Positions 1 through 6,590 of a DNA stretch of 10,302 nt are shown piece after piece. The translations under genes were made by a program, and so were the position numbers. The stretch lies in NCBI RefSeq assembly GCF_015686695.1, contig NZ_JADPMR010000008.1, forward strand, positions 1 to 10,302, read 5' to 3'. This DNA comes from Vibrio nitrifigilis (GTDB taxonomy: Bacteria; Pseudomonadota; Gammaproteobacteria; Enterobacterales; Vibrionaceae). The notes under the pieces were generated by a model. The model saw only the letters and a program-made list of their open reading frames with translations. It had not been told where the DNA came from and ran no database searches. Every line of letters begins with the position of its first letter. Within the stretch, counting starts at the first letter, position 1.

Positions 1-1104
1 TAGTGGGATATCACTATAACTTAGGAGCTCTTCAGCACGTTTAAGATATTGGTCGGCTAATGGGTAGTTGTACAACTGCAAATAGGTTGAGGCTAGGGAT
101 AGACGTGTTTCGATGACATCGGCAATATCACTGTTGCTGGTTTCATGATCGATCACATTGAAGTAATGAACTAAAGCAAGGTTGAATTTACTTTGCAGAA
201 AGTAGGTGTCTCCCATGCGTTTCAGCACTTTCGCTAACAGCGGTGATTTGTCGTATTTACCATAGAAATCAGCTGCCTGAGAGAGGTGAACTAACGCTTT
301 ATCGAGCACTTGTCGTTCGAAAAATAGCCGCCCTAATAGCGCATTGGTTTTGGCTAACATTGCACCCGAATCACTTTCGATTGAATCCCAATACGATTTT
401 AACAATTCGGAAAGCGCTAAATTGTATCTTTCATGGTTTAAGTAATGTTGGCCGACTAATAGGTGATAGTCGATGTTTACACGTGTGGATTTAGCAATGT
501 TTAAATAGGATTTTGCTTGATCAAATAATTTGTCAGCAATGGAAGTTTGGTCAGCTTTAGACGCGACTTCTGCCCGTAACATAGTCAGTTTGTAGTTAAC
601 ACCAGCGGCGAGTTGGTCAGAGTTTTTGATCTGTTTAAATTGTTTCTCGATCTTATCAATTCGTTCATTGGCATTTGCTGCACTTTCATCATCGAGCCAA
701 TGCAGCTTTGCTTGCAACAGTTTGACGTCTAAATGCAGATAGGGAAGTTGATAGTCATGGGTCATTTTTTCCGCATGATCGAGTGTGTCGTATGCTGTGA
801 GGGTATTACCTAAATTAAATTCCGCTTGTGCGAGCAATTGTAATGCGTCAACCGTACTCCCAGGTGTTCTGATTCGTGTATCAGTTTCATCTCTTGCGAT
901 GGTATTCGGTGCTTTTTCTGCTTTATCGGTTAAGCGGCGGTTTTGCAAATACTCGCTGGTCAGCTTTTTTGCTTGAGCAGGACTGATATCAATCAATCCT
1001 GCGGCTTCATTGAGAGAGGGCGCGGAATAAATGGTCGCGTAGGCTCCACAAGAAAACCATATCAGAAGCAACGTAAAACAAGATTGCCAGCGAGTAAAAG
1101 TCAT
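1..1104 (-). CDS. Exported TPR-repeat protein, N-terminal part (C-terminus beyond the left edge)
   Basis: The minus strand is open without a stop from the ATG at 1104 to the window edge, giving 368 residues of a longer protein. Residues 1-23 look like a signal peptide: a basic start, a hydrophobic stretch (TLLLIWFSCG), then AYA as a probable cleavage site. The rest is helical, and TPR-like helix pairs can be seen at about residues 215-240, 252-282, 290-322 and 332-365. The start is preceded by AAGGA, and only 15 nt separate it from the queF stop, so it is probably co-transcribed with queF. Vibrio proteins of this type often continue into a transmembrane segment and a GGDEF (diguanylate cyclase) or histidine kinase domain. 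A GGDEF gene lies near queF in V. cholerae as I recall it, so a periplasmic sensor for c-di-GMP signalling is my inference. The output domain is not visible here. Confidence 0.75.
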   Translation of the reverse strand, partial: MTFTRWQSCFTLLLIWFSCGAYATIYSAPSLNEAAGLIDISPAQAKKLTSEYLQNRRLTDKAEKAPNTIARDETDTRIRTPGSTVDALQLLAQAEFNLGNTLTAYDTLDHAEKMTHDYQLPYLHLDVKLLQAKLHWLDDESAANANERIDKIEKQFKQIKNSDQLAAGVNYKLTMLRAEVASKADQTSIADKLFDQAKSYLNIAKSTRVNIDYHLLVGQHYLNHERYNLALSELLKSYWDSIESDSGAMLAKTNALLGRLFFERQVLDKALVHLSQAADFYGKYDKSPLLAKVLKRMGDTYFLQSKFNLALVHYFNVIDHETSNSDIADVIETRLSLASTYLQLYNYPLADQYLKRAEELLSYSDIPL

Positions 1105-1119
1105 TATGTAATCAGTCCT

Positions 1120-1968
1120 TTATTGACGAGCTAGACGTTGAGTATTAGCGGGAGTTGCCGTTTCTGTTGAGCGGAATGGGTTGATATCCAGCCCTCCACG
1201 ACGAGTATAACGAGCATATACCGTCAGTTTGCTTGGCTGACAGAAGCGCATGATATCGGTGAAAATACGTTCTACGCATTGCTCATGAAATTCGTTATGT
1301 TCACGAAAAGAAACAATGTAACGCAATAGTGCTTCACGGTCTATTTGCTTGCCGGTGTACTCTATTTCAACACTGCCCCAATCTGGTTGACTGGTAATCA
1401 AGCAGTTCGATTTCAATAAATGGCTATGTAATGTTTCGGTAACCGAATCACCGGCTAATGTTGCGCCTTCTAACAATGAGGTGTCGAATTGATAATCGTT
1501 GATCTCAATGTCTTGTTCATCGATGCAATCACCGCGCATGGTGGCGATAGGTTGAGCGGTAAAATGTTCAACAGGCATGATTTCAACAGTAACGTTTTCA
1601 CCGGCACATGCTGATAAATCATTGATCAAAGTGGTTTGTACTTCGTTCCAATCAGCAAAGCGAGTTTGGTTAAAGCTGTTCAGATATAACTTAAACGACT
1701 TAGATTCGATCAGATTCGCACTAGTAGCAGGAATAGCAACGTGCCCAAGCGCAACTTGAGGCAGTCCACGTTGGTTTAACCAAGAAAGCTCATACAATGT
1801 CCAAATATCACATCCCTGAAATGGAAGAGCCTCACCTAGATGTAGATCATCACGGTTTAGACTCCGCGGGACGGGTTGTAATAGAGTTACATCGTATTGA
1901 GTCGCGTACGCGGTTTTTTTCCCAAGTGTTAGACCAGCTAACTCTTTTGCATCTGAATATTTGCTCAT
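1120..1968 (-). CDS. queF: NADPH-dependent 7-cyano-7-deazaguanine reductase (preQ0 reductase)
   Basis: This cytoplasmic enzyme reduces the nitrile of preQ0 to the amine of preQ1, the precursor that is inserted into tRNA on the way to queuosine. The 282-aa length equals that of E. coli QueF, the long two-domain (YqcD) form. The family motif ESKSFKLY lies at residues 88-95. The C-terminal T-fold half carries SNCLITSQPDWGS, with the predicted nucleophile Cys189 (which forms the thioimide with preQ0) and Asp196. His228 lies in EFHEQ. All three sit one position before the E. coli residues, as expected for a one-residue offset. The ATG at 1968 has only a weak purine-rich leader (AACAGTAAAAA). The gene diverges from syd and leads into the TPR-protein gene downstream. 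It is intact. Confidence 0.96.
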   Translation of the reverse strand: MSKYSDAKELAGLTLGKKTAYATQYDVTLLQPVPRSLNRDDLHLGEALPFQGCDIWTLYELSWLNQRGLPQVALGHVAIPATSANLIESKSFKLYLNSFNQTRFADWNEVQTTLINDLSACAGENVTVEIMPVEHFTAQPIATMRGDCIDEQDIEINDYQFDTSLLEGATLAGDSVTETLHSHLLKSNCLITSQPDWGSVEIEYTGKQIDREALLRYIVSFREHNEFHEQCVERIFTDIMRFCQPSKLTVYARYTRRGGLDINPFRSTETATPANTQRLARQ

Positions 1969-2064
1969 TTTTTACTGTTAATTCGATTAGAATACTGAGA
2001 ATTTTACGCAATCCCTGCGCGTGTGTCATTAACGAGTAGAGGACAAATAACAATGGAGAAGAAT

Positions 2065-2610
2065 ATGTCGTCAGCAGATTCGGCTTTATTTTCGTTGAGC
2101 CAACGATTTGTTGAGCTATGCCAACAACAAACTGGCCACTTACCACAAGATAATGATTTGGTAGGTTTACCTTCTCCCTGTATTGAAGAAACCACCGATC
2201 ATAGCGTGTATTGGTTACCTGTTGTGCGCGACTCTCAGGCTGATTTTTCTAATATAGAAGAGGCAATAGAGCTGACGTTACATCCTGATATTGCTTTGTT
2301 TTATGGAAGTCAATATAGCGCAGATATCCCCGCTCAGTGGAATAATAACGCGTTGACTTTGTTGCAAGTATGGAGCGATGACGATTTCATTCGGTTACAA
2401 GAAAACATTCTTGGACATTTAGTCATGCAAAGGCGTTTGAAACAAAAACCGACGGTATTTATTGCTACGACCGATGATGAAATGCAGGTTGTTTCAATCT
2501 GTAATATAAGTGGTGAAGTTATTTTAGAAACGTTGGGAAGTAAAGAACGTCAAGTATTAGCGCCAACGCTGGTGGAATTTTTGACCCAAGTAAATCCTGT
2601 GGTGTATTGA
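2065..2610 (+). CDS. syd: Syd, SecY-interacting protein
   Basis: Syd is a small soluble protein that binds the cytoplasmic face of the SecYEG translocon and, in E. coli, monitors SecY assembly. Family signatures are visible: GLPSPCIEETTDHSVYW near the start, LTLLQVWSDDDFIRLQENIL in the middle, then LGHLVMQRRLKQKPTVFIAT and a C-terminal CNISGEVILETLG. From the ATG at 2065 (GGAG six bases upstream) the protein is 181 aa, the E. coli Syd length. An in-frame ATG at 2053 with AGAGGA nine bases upstream would add four residues and is almost as good. A GTG at 2023 is also in frame but less likely. The gene is divergent from queF and is followed after one nucleotide by the DUF2310 gene, which suggests translational coupling. 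Confidence 0.93.
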   Translation: MSSADSALFSLSQRFVELCQQQTGHLPQDNDLVGLPSPCIEETTDHSVYWLPVVRDSQADFSNIEEAIELTLHPDIALFYGSQYSADIPAQWNNNALTLLQVWSDDDFIRLQENILGHLVMQRRLKQKPTVFIATTDDEMQVVSICNISGEVILETLGSKERQVLAPTLVEFLTQVNPVVY

Positions 2611-2611
2611 T

Positions 2612-3388
2612 ATGTATGTAGTAGAGCTTGAATTTGAGTGTTTTGACAACACGACCATTAGTGCCGTTGAAAAATCGATTAATGGCTTGATGGAAGCGTT
2701 ACGCTTTAATGGCCAGATCCTTGGACGTGAATTTCCTGTTGTTATGGGGGAAGGGGAGTTTTTTGTTCGCGTCGTCTGCCCAGAAAAAGAGAGCTTACAT
2801 CCTCGTAATCACTCCGATTATGTTCATGTCTGCCTTGAACGATTGAATGATGCTTGCTTACTCGCACCAAAAGTTCGTTTATTAGGCCGAGATATGAATT
2901 CAGAGCAAGCTGCTGAGAATATGGCTCCCAGTTGGCAAGTGCTATATACCACTTATGTGCATACTTGTTCACCATTGCGTAGCGGTGAAAACTTATTGCC
3001 GATCCCTCTTTACCGCAATAAGCCGACGTTTAATGGTGACCATAAGTCTGTTGTGAAATGGCAAACGGAATGGCAGGCGTGTGATGAAATCCAAATGGCG
3101 GGCAGTTGCAAGGCAGAGCATGCTGCGCTGCATGAAATCTGTGATGTAGATAGTGACTTGTTTATTCGTGGTTGGGATATTCGTGGGCGCATTGAGTATT
3201 TAACTAAGGTGCCAACGTACTACTATCAGTATCGTGTCGGCGGCAAAAGTTTAGCGGAAGAAAAATCACGCCGTTGCCCTAAATGTGGTGGGGAATGGTT
3301 GCTTGATGAACCGCTTCATGACATTTTTCATTTCAAATGCGACAAGTGCCGGATTGTTTCTAATATATCTTGGGATCATTTGAAATAG
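2612..3388 (+). CDS. DUF2310 family zinc-ribbon protein
   Basis: A 258-aa protein that I match to the DUF2310 family, described as Zn-ribbon-containing and possibly nucleic-acid-binding; its function is unknown. The sequence shows a C-terminal zinc ribbon with CPKC at residues 222-225 and CDKC at 243-246, a Cys4 site spaced by 17 residues. The N-terminal part has no motif I can assign and no signal peptide or membrane segment, so the protein is probably cytoplasmic. Its ATG begins one nucleotide after the syd TGA (TGATATG), so the two are almost certainly one transcript and may be translationally coupled. A role linked to Syd or to protein export is only suggested by this pairing. A strong hairpin lies 26 nt downstream. 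Confidence 0.85.
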   Translation: MYVVELEFECFDNTTISAVEKSINGLMEALRFNGQILGREFPVVMGEGEFFVRVVCPEKESLHPRNHSDYVHVCLERLNDACLLAPKVRLLGRDMNSEQAAENMAPSWQVLYTTYVHTCSPLRSGENLLPIPLYRNKPTFNGDHKSVVKWQTEWQACDEIQMAGSCKAEHAALHEICDVDSDLFIRGWDIRGRIEYLTKVPTYYYQYRVGGKSLAEEKSRRCPKCGGEWLLDEPLHDIFHFKCDKCRIVSNISWDHLK

Positions 3389-3414
3389 AGTTCGAGTAAG
3401 AGCGAACAAGAGCA

Positions 3415-3441
3415 AATGGGTTGGCTGGAAGCCAACCCATT
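3415..3441. terminator. Hairpin terminator between convergent genes
   Basis: A perfect 12-bp inverted repeat, AATGGGTTGGCT / AGCCAACCCATT, is separated by the three-base loop GGA. It lies just after the DUF2310 stop, and the K+ channel gene converges on it from the right. The plus-strand tail is only weakly T-rich (ATTTCC) and the minus-strand tail is TGCTCTTGTTC, so termination may depend on stem strength. It could serve either strand. Confidence 0.7.
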
Positions 3442-3445
3442 ATTT

Positions 3446-3616
3446 CCAAGTAACCTCAAGATGCGATTTCAGTGAGAATGTATTCGCTCTTGTTCAATGC
3501 AAAGATGTGCGGATAGAGTGATTCTATGTTGAAAGGGGATGACCATTCTTTCCGTGATAGAGCTTGACCTAGGTGTATTGATGATGCACTCACTCCTGCA
3601 TCTTGAGAACATTTGG
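3446..3616. repeat. ERIC/MITE-like intergenic element with terminal inverted repeats
   Basis: The left end, CCAAGTAACCTCAAGATGC (3446-3464), is repeated in inverted form at the right end, GCATCTTGAGAACATTTGG (3598-3616). Ten inner bases match exactly (CTCAAGATGC against GCATCTTGAG) and 15 of 19 match overall. Between them lie about 130 bp with small hairpins (for example ATAGA..TCTAT and GAAAG..CTTTC) and no coding potential. Size, position between convergent genes and terminal symmetry fit the non-autonomous, ERIC-like palindromic repeats of vibrios. I recall similar CCTCAAGATGC ends recurring in Vibrio intergenic DNA, but copy number cannot be checked here. Confidence 0.5.
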
Positions 3617-3623
3617 GTATAGG

Positions 3624-4681
3624 CTATCTACACTGCCAGTCGAGTTGCTTCGAATGTAAGCGCTCACTTGCAATATAATGTAGATACATTCCCGAGGTAA
3701 CCAGAGTTTCTGGTGCTGGATTCAGCACCACATCATCACCTGATTGCATGTGAGCAATGGCAATGAGCATCGCATTATAGTGTTCTTTAAAGTAGCGAGA
3801 AATCTCTGCAACAGATACAGGTTCTATATCTGGTACTTTGAGTGTGTATTGAGTTGCGCCAATATTTGGGCTCAATAACTGGTTTAGTACACGTGACGCA
3901 CCTGGGTCTTGCATTGAACGTGCTAATAATTCTGCAGCTCGGTTAGTGCTACATTCGATATTTTTGTAGTGTTTATCCAAAAGAGCGGCTTTAGCTGCAT
4001 CGTTGAAGTAAGCGACAATGTGGCACTCGTCTTTCACTTGGTTTGCTATACTCAACGCCGTAGTTAATGTTCGTTCATCATTTTGATCATAGATAATAAC
4101 TCGATTGGCTGTATTTAAAGCTAAGCGCTGCTGCTCGCTACTATCTGCAAAACTGCTCACGACAGCAAAGTCGACTTCTTTATATTCTTGTAAAGGGTGG
4201 AGCATAGTTTCATCTTCAACAGCGAGTATGATGCGGCCATTTTCGCGTTTTTTATCTGCCAAAATGCAATCCACGAGCGTTTTGGTGTGAGGAACATGCC
4301 AGCCGATGATAATCACGTGTTGTTGATAGTGAGCGAAATCTTTCATACCTTTTATATTCCTTTCAATAAAATCTCTAATTTGGCTTGATATTTTTGCAAG
4401 AACTACACCAAATAATGCAATGCTAACCGGCATTTGATACCAAGCTAAAAACTGTTGTCCTGCTGTGGTTATTGGTGAGTAATCACCATAACCAACTGTT
4501 GAGCCAGTCACATTCATAAAGTAAAAAAGCGAGGTATTTGAGTTAGCTCGTTTTCTCCTAATGCATTGAATGTTAACCAGCAGATTCCATAGTGAAAGAG
4601 TGTCGTAACCAATATTCCTAGCCATGTAACACGCTGCAAATGTAATGCAACGAGTACCGATATGCGTTTGAGTATGTGCAT
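3624..4681 (-). pseudogene. Two-TM potassium channel with RCK/TrkA-N-like domain, frameshifted
   Basis: Restored by one extra base, this encodes 352 aa. Residues 18-38 form the first membrane helix (VTWLGILVTTLFHYG). A pore helix follows, with the selectivity filter TVGYGD at 62-67, then a second helix at about 80-97 (WYQMPVSIALFGVVL). From about 120 a cytoplasmic Rossmann-like regulatory domain begins (HVIIIGWHVPHTKTL), although its usual GxGxxG is degenerate. TrkA-C-like sequence follows. The upstream frame starts at ATG 4681 with AGGTGA seven bases before it. It reads to IPRFF and then hits TGA, because the run at 4523-4528 has six A (plus strand); seven would continue into YFMNVTGSTVGYGD. 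The open frame that contains the filter has no true N-terminus: its first in-frame ATG, at 4625, would give about 33 unrelated residues and lose the first helix. Sequencing error, real decay or homopolymer slippage are all possible. Confidence 0.85.
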
Positions 4682-5003
4682 GTATCTATCACCTATTTTT
4701 GGTGTTTTTATTTTTCTCTCCCAGAGGTTAATCGAGTATCAATTGCTATCGTATAACCTAAATTTAGGGAACCTTTGCCAACGCAGCGAAGTGTACATGA
4801 AAGTGAAAAAGAGGCTCCACTCCCTTATCGAAGTATCCCCAACATGGTGTACTATTTGGAACACACCTCTAGGTTTTACCTGCTGCCATTTTTAATTTTA
4901 GACGTAGAATTGCCTTAGTTTCGGTTAACGAATATTATCCGAAAAAAATATTAAAAAGTGATTTATCACACGTTAACGTCAACGGCTAAAAAGAGAGATA
5001 TTA
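4682..5003. other. Intergenic region between divergent K+ channel and DUF2170 genes
   Basis: These 322 bp separate two divergent genes. I see a clear promoter only for the rightward gene (4910-4938). A perfect 12-bp palindrome, CCTAAATTTAGG, lies at 4757-4768 and could be an operator or chance in AT-rich DNA. GTTAACG occurs twice, at about 4924 and 4974. The short open frames here have no recognisable protein features. No convincing promoter for the leftward channel gene was found. Confidence 0.5.
4910..4938 (+). promoter_or_regulatory. Sigma-70 promoter for the DUF2170/PspA-like operon
   Basis: TTGCCT (4910-4915) and TATTAT (4933-4938) are separated by exactly 17 bp, each close to consensus. 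Transcription would start near 4945, leaving a leader of about 58 nt before the ATG at 5004. An imperfect inverted pair, CGGTTAA / TTATCCG, overlaps the -10 element and might be an operator. No sigma-54 (-24/-12) element of the kind that drives classical pspA was seen. Confidence 0.6.
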
Positions 5004-5384
5004 ATGAATATCGAATTGATCAAGAGTAGCTTGTCTGAAGCTTACCCAACATGGAATATTAGCGACAATGATTCATGTTTAGTTATTACTAATCATGATG
5101 GTATTACTGCTTACTTAGCAGTGTCTGGTAGTCAAATAGTTGTAGAAACTCTACTATTTCCAGTGAGTAAAGTTAGCGATAAAACTGCATTGAACACATA
5201 TATCCTTCAAACGCATAAAATTATTCCATTAACAACAGTTGGTTTATCTGAAGTTGATAGTGAATGGTATTATTCAGCGTTTGGTACTTTATCTTCCCAA
5301 TCAAAATTAGAAAGTGTCCAGATTGAAGTGGAAACATTATTTAATAATGTTGCTGAGCTGATCGGTATGTATGAAGAGTTTTAA
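5004..5384 (+). CDS. DUF2170 family protein (YjfI-like)
   Basis: A 126-aa soluble protein resembling YjfI/DUF2170. Its function is not established, but the gene is typically found immediately before a PspA/IM30-family gene (yjfI-yjfJ order in E. coli), as here. The protein starts MNIELIKSSLSEAYPTW and contains a hydrophobic beta-rich middle (AYLAVSGSQIVVETLLF) and an acidic C-terminal helix. There is no signal peptide or membrane segment. The ATG at 5004 is preceded by the purine-rich AAGAGAGA, and a good promoter lies about 65 bp upstream. The PspA-like start is 22 nt after its stop, so the two form an operon. With the divergent K+ channel this looks like a membrane-stress or envelope module, which is inference from neighbourhood. 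The frame is intact. Confidence 0.8.
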   Translation: MNIELIKSSLSEAYPTWNISDNDSCLVITNHDGITAYLAVSGSQIVVETLLFPVSKVSDKTALNTYILQTHKIIPLTTVGLSEVDSEWYYSAFGTLSSQSKLESVQIEVETLFNNVAELIGMYEEF

Positions 5385-5406
5385 TTTAATTGAGAAGGTA
5401 ACCACA

Positions 5407-5764
5407 ATGTCTGTATTTAAAAAATTATTTTCTGCCTTTAAAGGCGGTATTAATGATGCTGCTGAATCAGTAGTAGATGCAAATCAATTACGTATTCTAG
5501 AACAGGAAATTCGCGAGTTCGTTCTGCTATTCGTGATGCTGATGAAAGTTTGGTATCAATTATGGCTAAGCGTAAAATAGCGGAGAAGAAAGTTCTGATA
5601 TTCAATTAAGCATTACTCAATATGAGCAAAATGCTTTGTCAGCAAGTGAAAAGGGTCACCAAGATCTTGCGCTTGAATGTGCTCAGCGAGTCGTTGAACT
5701 TACCCAAGAAAAAGATGTTGAGCAGTCTCAGCTCGATGTTTTTCTGCAAGCAGAAAATAAGCTT
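5407..5764 (+). pseudogene. PspA/IM30-family protein (YjfJ-like), N-terminal half, frameshifted and truncated
   Basis: PspA/IM30 proteins are coiled-coil, membrane-binding proteins that polymerise to protect the inner membrane. The ATG at 5407 has AGAAGG eight bases upstream and begins MSVFKKLFSAFKGGINDAAE, a typical amphipathic N-terminus. Two one-base losses break the frame. The first is at about 5516 (GCGAGTTC; an extra A would give IREVRSAIRDADESL). The second is at about 5596 (GTTCTGATATT; an extra base would give KVLDIQLSITQYEQNAL). Joined, these give about 120 residues of coiled-coil sequence through LALECAQRVVELTQEK to QAENKL, roughly half the usual length of about 230. At AAGCTT (5759-5764) the sequence passes in frame into ParB, so the C-terminal half of the gene is missing. 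Confidence 0.8.
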
Positions 5765-6402
5765 CGACCACTAGAAACTGGTGGGTATGAGATTATAGCC
5801 GGAGAGCGTCGCTGGAGAGCAGCACGTCAGGCTGGGCTAAAACAAGTTCCTTGTCTTATTAAACGTGTTGAAGACCGTGCTGCAGTGGCCATGGCTTTGA
5901 TCGAAAACATTCAACGTGAAGACTTGAATGCGATCGAAGAAGCGCAAGCTCTCGAACGTTTGCAAGACGAATTCAAGTTAACCCACCAACAAGTCGCCGA
6001 TGTGATTGGTAAATCGCGCACGACTGTCAGCAATTTATTACGTCTAAACCAATTAGATGAAAAAGTTAAAAAGTTTGTTGAAACTAAGCAGCTAGAAATG
6101 GGCCATGCTCGTGCTTTGTTGATGCTCGAAGGTGAGCTTCAAGCTGATATTGCTGAAAAAGTAGCCAAAAAGCAGCTTACGGTTCGTCAAACCGAACAAC
6201 TCGTCAAAAAATGTCTTTCTGGACCATCTGACGATAAAAACGTGGTAGAAGACGTAGAAATTCAACAAATATCACAGAACCTTAGCGATAAATTGCATGC
6301 AAAAGTTTCAATCGTGCGATCTAAGAACGGAAAGTCAAACTAACAATAAGTCTTGATGAACCTCACAAATTAGAACAAGTGATTGCCAAGCTAGAACGCT
6401 AA
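5765..6402 (+). pseudogene. parB: Chromosome-partition protein ParB, lacking its N-terminus and frameshifted near the C-terminus
   Basis: ParB binds parS sites near the origin, loads onto DNA as a CTP-dependent clamp and works with ParA in chromosome segregation. Visible here are GGYEIIAGERRWRAAR (the arginine-rich CTP-binding patch GERRxR), the conserved ALIENIQREDLNAIEEA, and the helix-turn-helix LTHQQVADVIGKSRTTVSNL. LEMGHARALL and LTVRQTEQLVKK of the DNA-binding core follow. About 80 N-terminal residues are missing, including the ParA-interacting end and the first CTP-binding motif. Their place is taken by PspA-like sequence in the same frame. Near 6338, CAAACTAAC needs one more A; the frame then continues as LTISLDEPHKLEQVIAKLER to the TAA at 6400-6402, the normal ParB dimerisation tail. 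As written it stops early at 6343. The order parB-atpI is normal for Vibrio chromosome I, but parA is absent upstream. Confidence 0.88.
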
Positions 6403-6411
6403 ATGAGATAA

Positions 6412-6425
6412 TTGATTTAAATCAA
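6412..6425. promoter_or_regulatory. Perfect FNR-type binding site upstream of the atp operon
   Basis: TTGATTTAAATCAA matches the FNR consensus TTGAT-N4-ATCAA at every specified base and sits in an 18-bp perfect palindrome (6410-6427). It lies ten bases after the restored ParB stop and about 85 bp before the -35 of the predicted atp promoter. Its centre would be near -114 from the expected start site, so it could act at a distance or on another promoter that I cannot see. Binding by FNR is inferred from the motif only. Confidence 0.5.
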
Positions 6426-6434
6426 TTGTAAAAA

Positions 6435-6458
6435 ACAACTTTTCATTCGAAAAGTTGT
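6435..6458. other. AT-rich hairpin after parB
   Basis: ACAACTTTTC and GAAAAGTTGT form a perfect 10-bp inverted repeat around the loop ATTC. There is no T run after it, so it is a weak candidate for the parB terminator. It could also be a protein-binding palindrome in the atp leader region. Confidence 0.35.
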
Positions 6459-6498
6459 CGAGTTGTAAGCAAAACTGTAACTTTTTGTGGTAATTACA

Positions 6499-6526
6499 TT
6501 GCCAAAGATTATGGTATGTATATAAA
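6499..6526 (+). promoter_or_regulatory. Sigma-70-like promoter of the atp operon
   Basis: TTGCCA (6499-6504) and TATAAA (6521-6526) are separated by 16 bp in the gap before atpI. Transcription would start near 6533, giving a leader of about 58 nt. The overlapping TATATA at 6519 offers a less well-spaced alternative. No other good pair was found between parB and atpI. Confidence 0.55.
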
Positions 6527-6590
6527 ATTTTTAGCATAGCATCTGGCTTTAGTTGTTAGGTCAGGTGCATTTTATGTGGGGTAAGAATAC

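Noticed and set aside
243..494. Plus-strand open frames within 1-1134 (for example at 243-494 and 785-976)
   Set aside because: They lie opposite a continuous 368-codon minus-strand frame with a signal peptide and TPR-like helices, so they are shadows.
473..495. Possible parS site around CACGTG
   Set aside because: The flanks (GTTTA-CACGTG-TGGAT) do not match the TGTTTCACGTGAAACA palindrome; other CACGTG occurrences near 3890 and 4315 also fail.
1969..2064. Divergent promoters for queF and syd
   Set aside because: TATTCT and TAGAAT hexamers are present, but no acceptable -35 partner at 16-18 bp was found on either strand, so none is annotated.
3624..4625. A shorter, intact K+ channel starting at ATG 4625
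   Set aside because: The first 33 residues are an out-of-frame reading of the true first membrane helix. The other frame gives a proper helix and pore helix with a ribosome binding site at 4681.
4662..4895. Open frame of 77 codons on the plus strand between the K+ channel and DUF2170 genes
   Set aside because: It overlaps the start of the channel gene, has no ribosome binding site of note and no recognisable protein features; it looks like chance in AT-rich intergenic DNA.
5636..6343. A stand-alone ParB-like protein starting at TTG 5636
   Set aside because: The TTG lies inside the PspA-like coding sequence and has no ribosome binding site; the first 40 or so residues are PspA coiled coil, not ParB.
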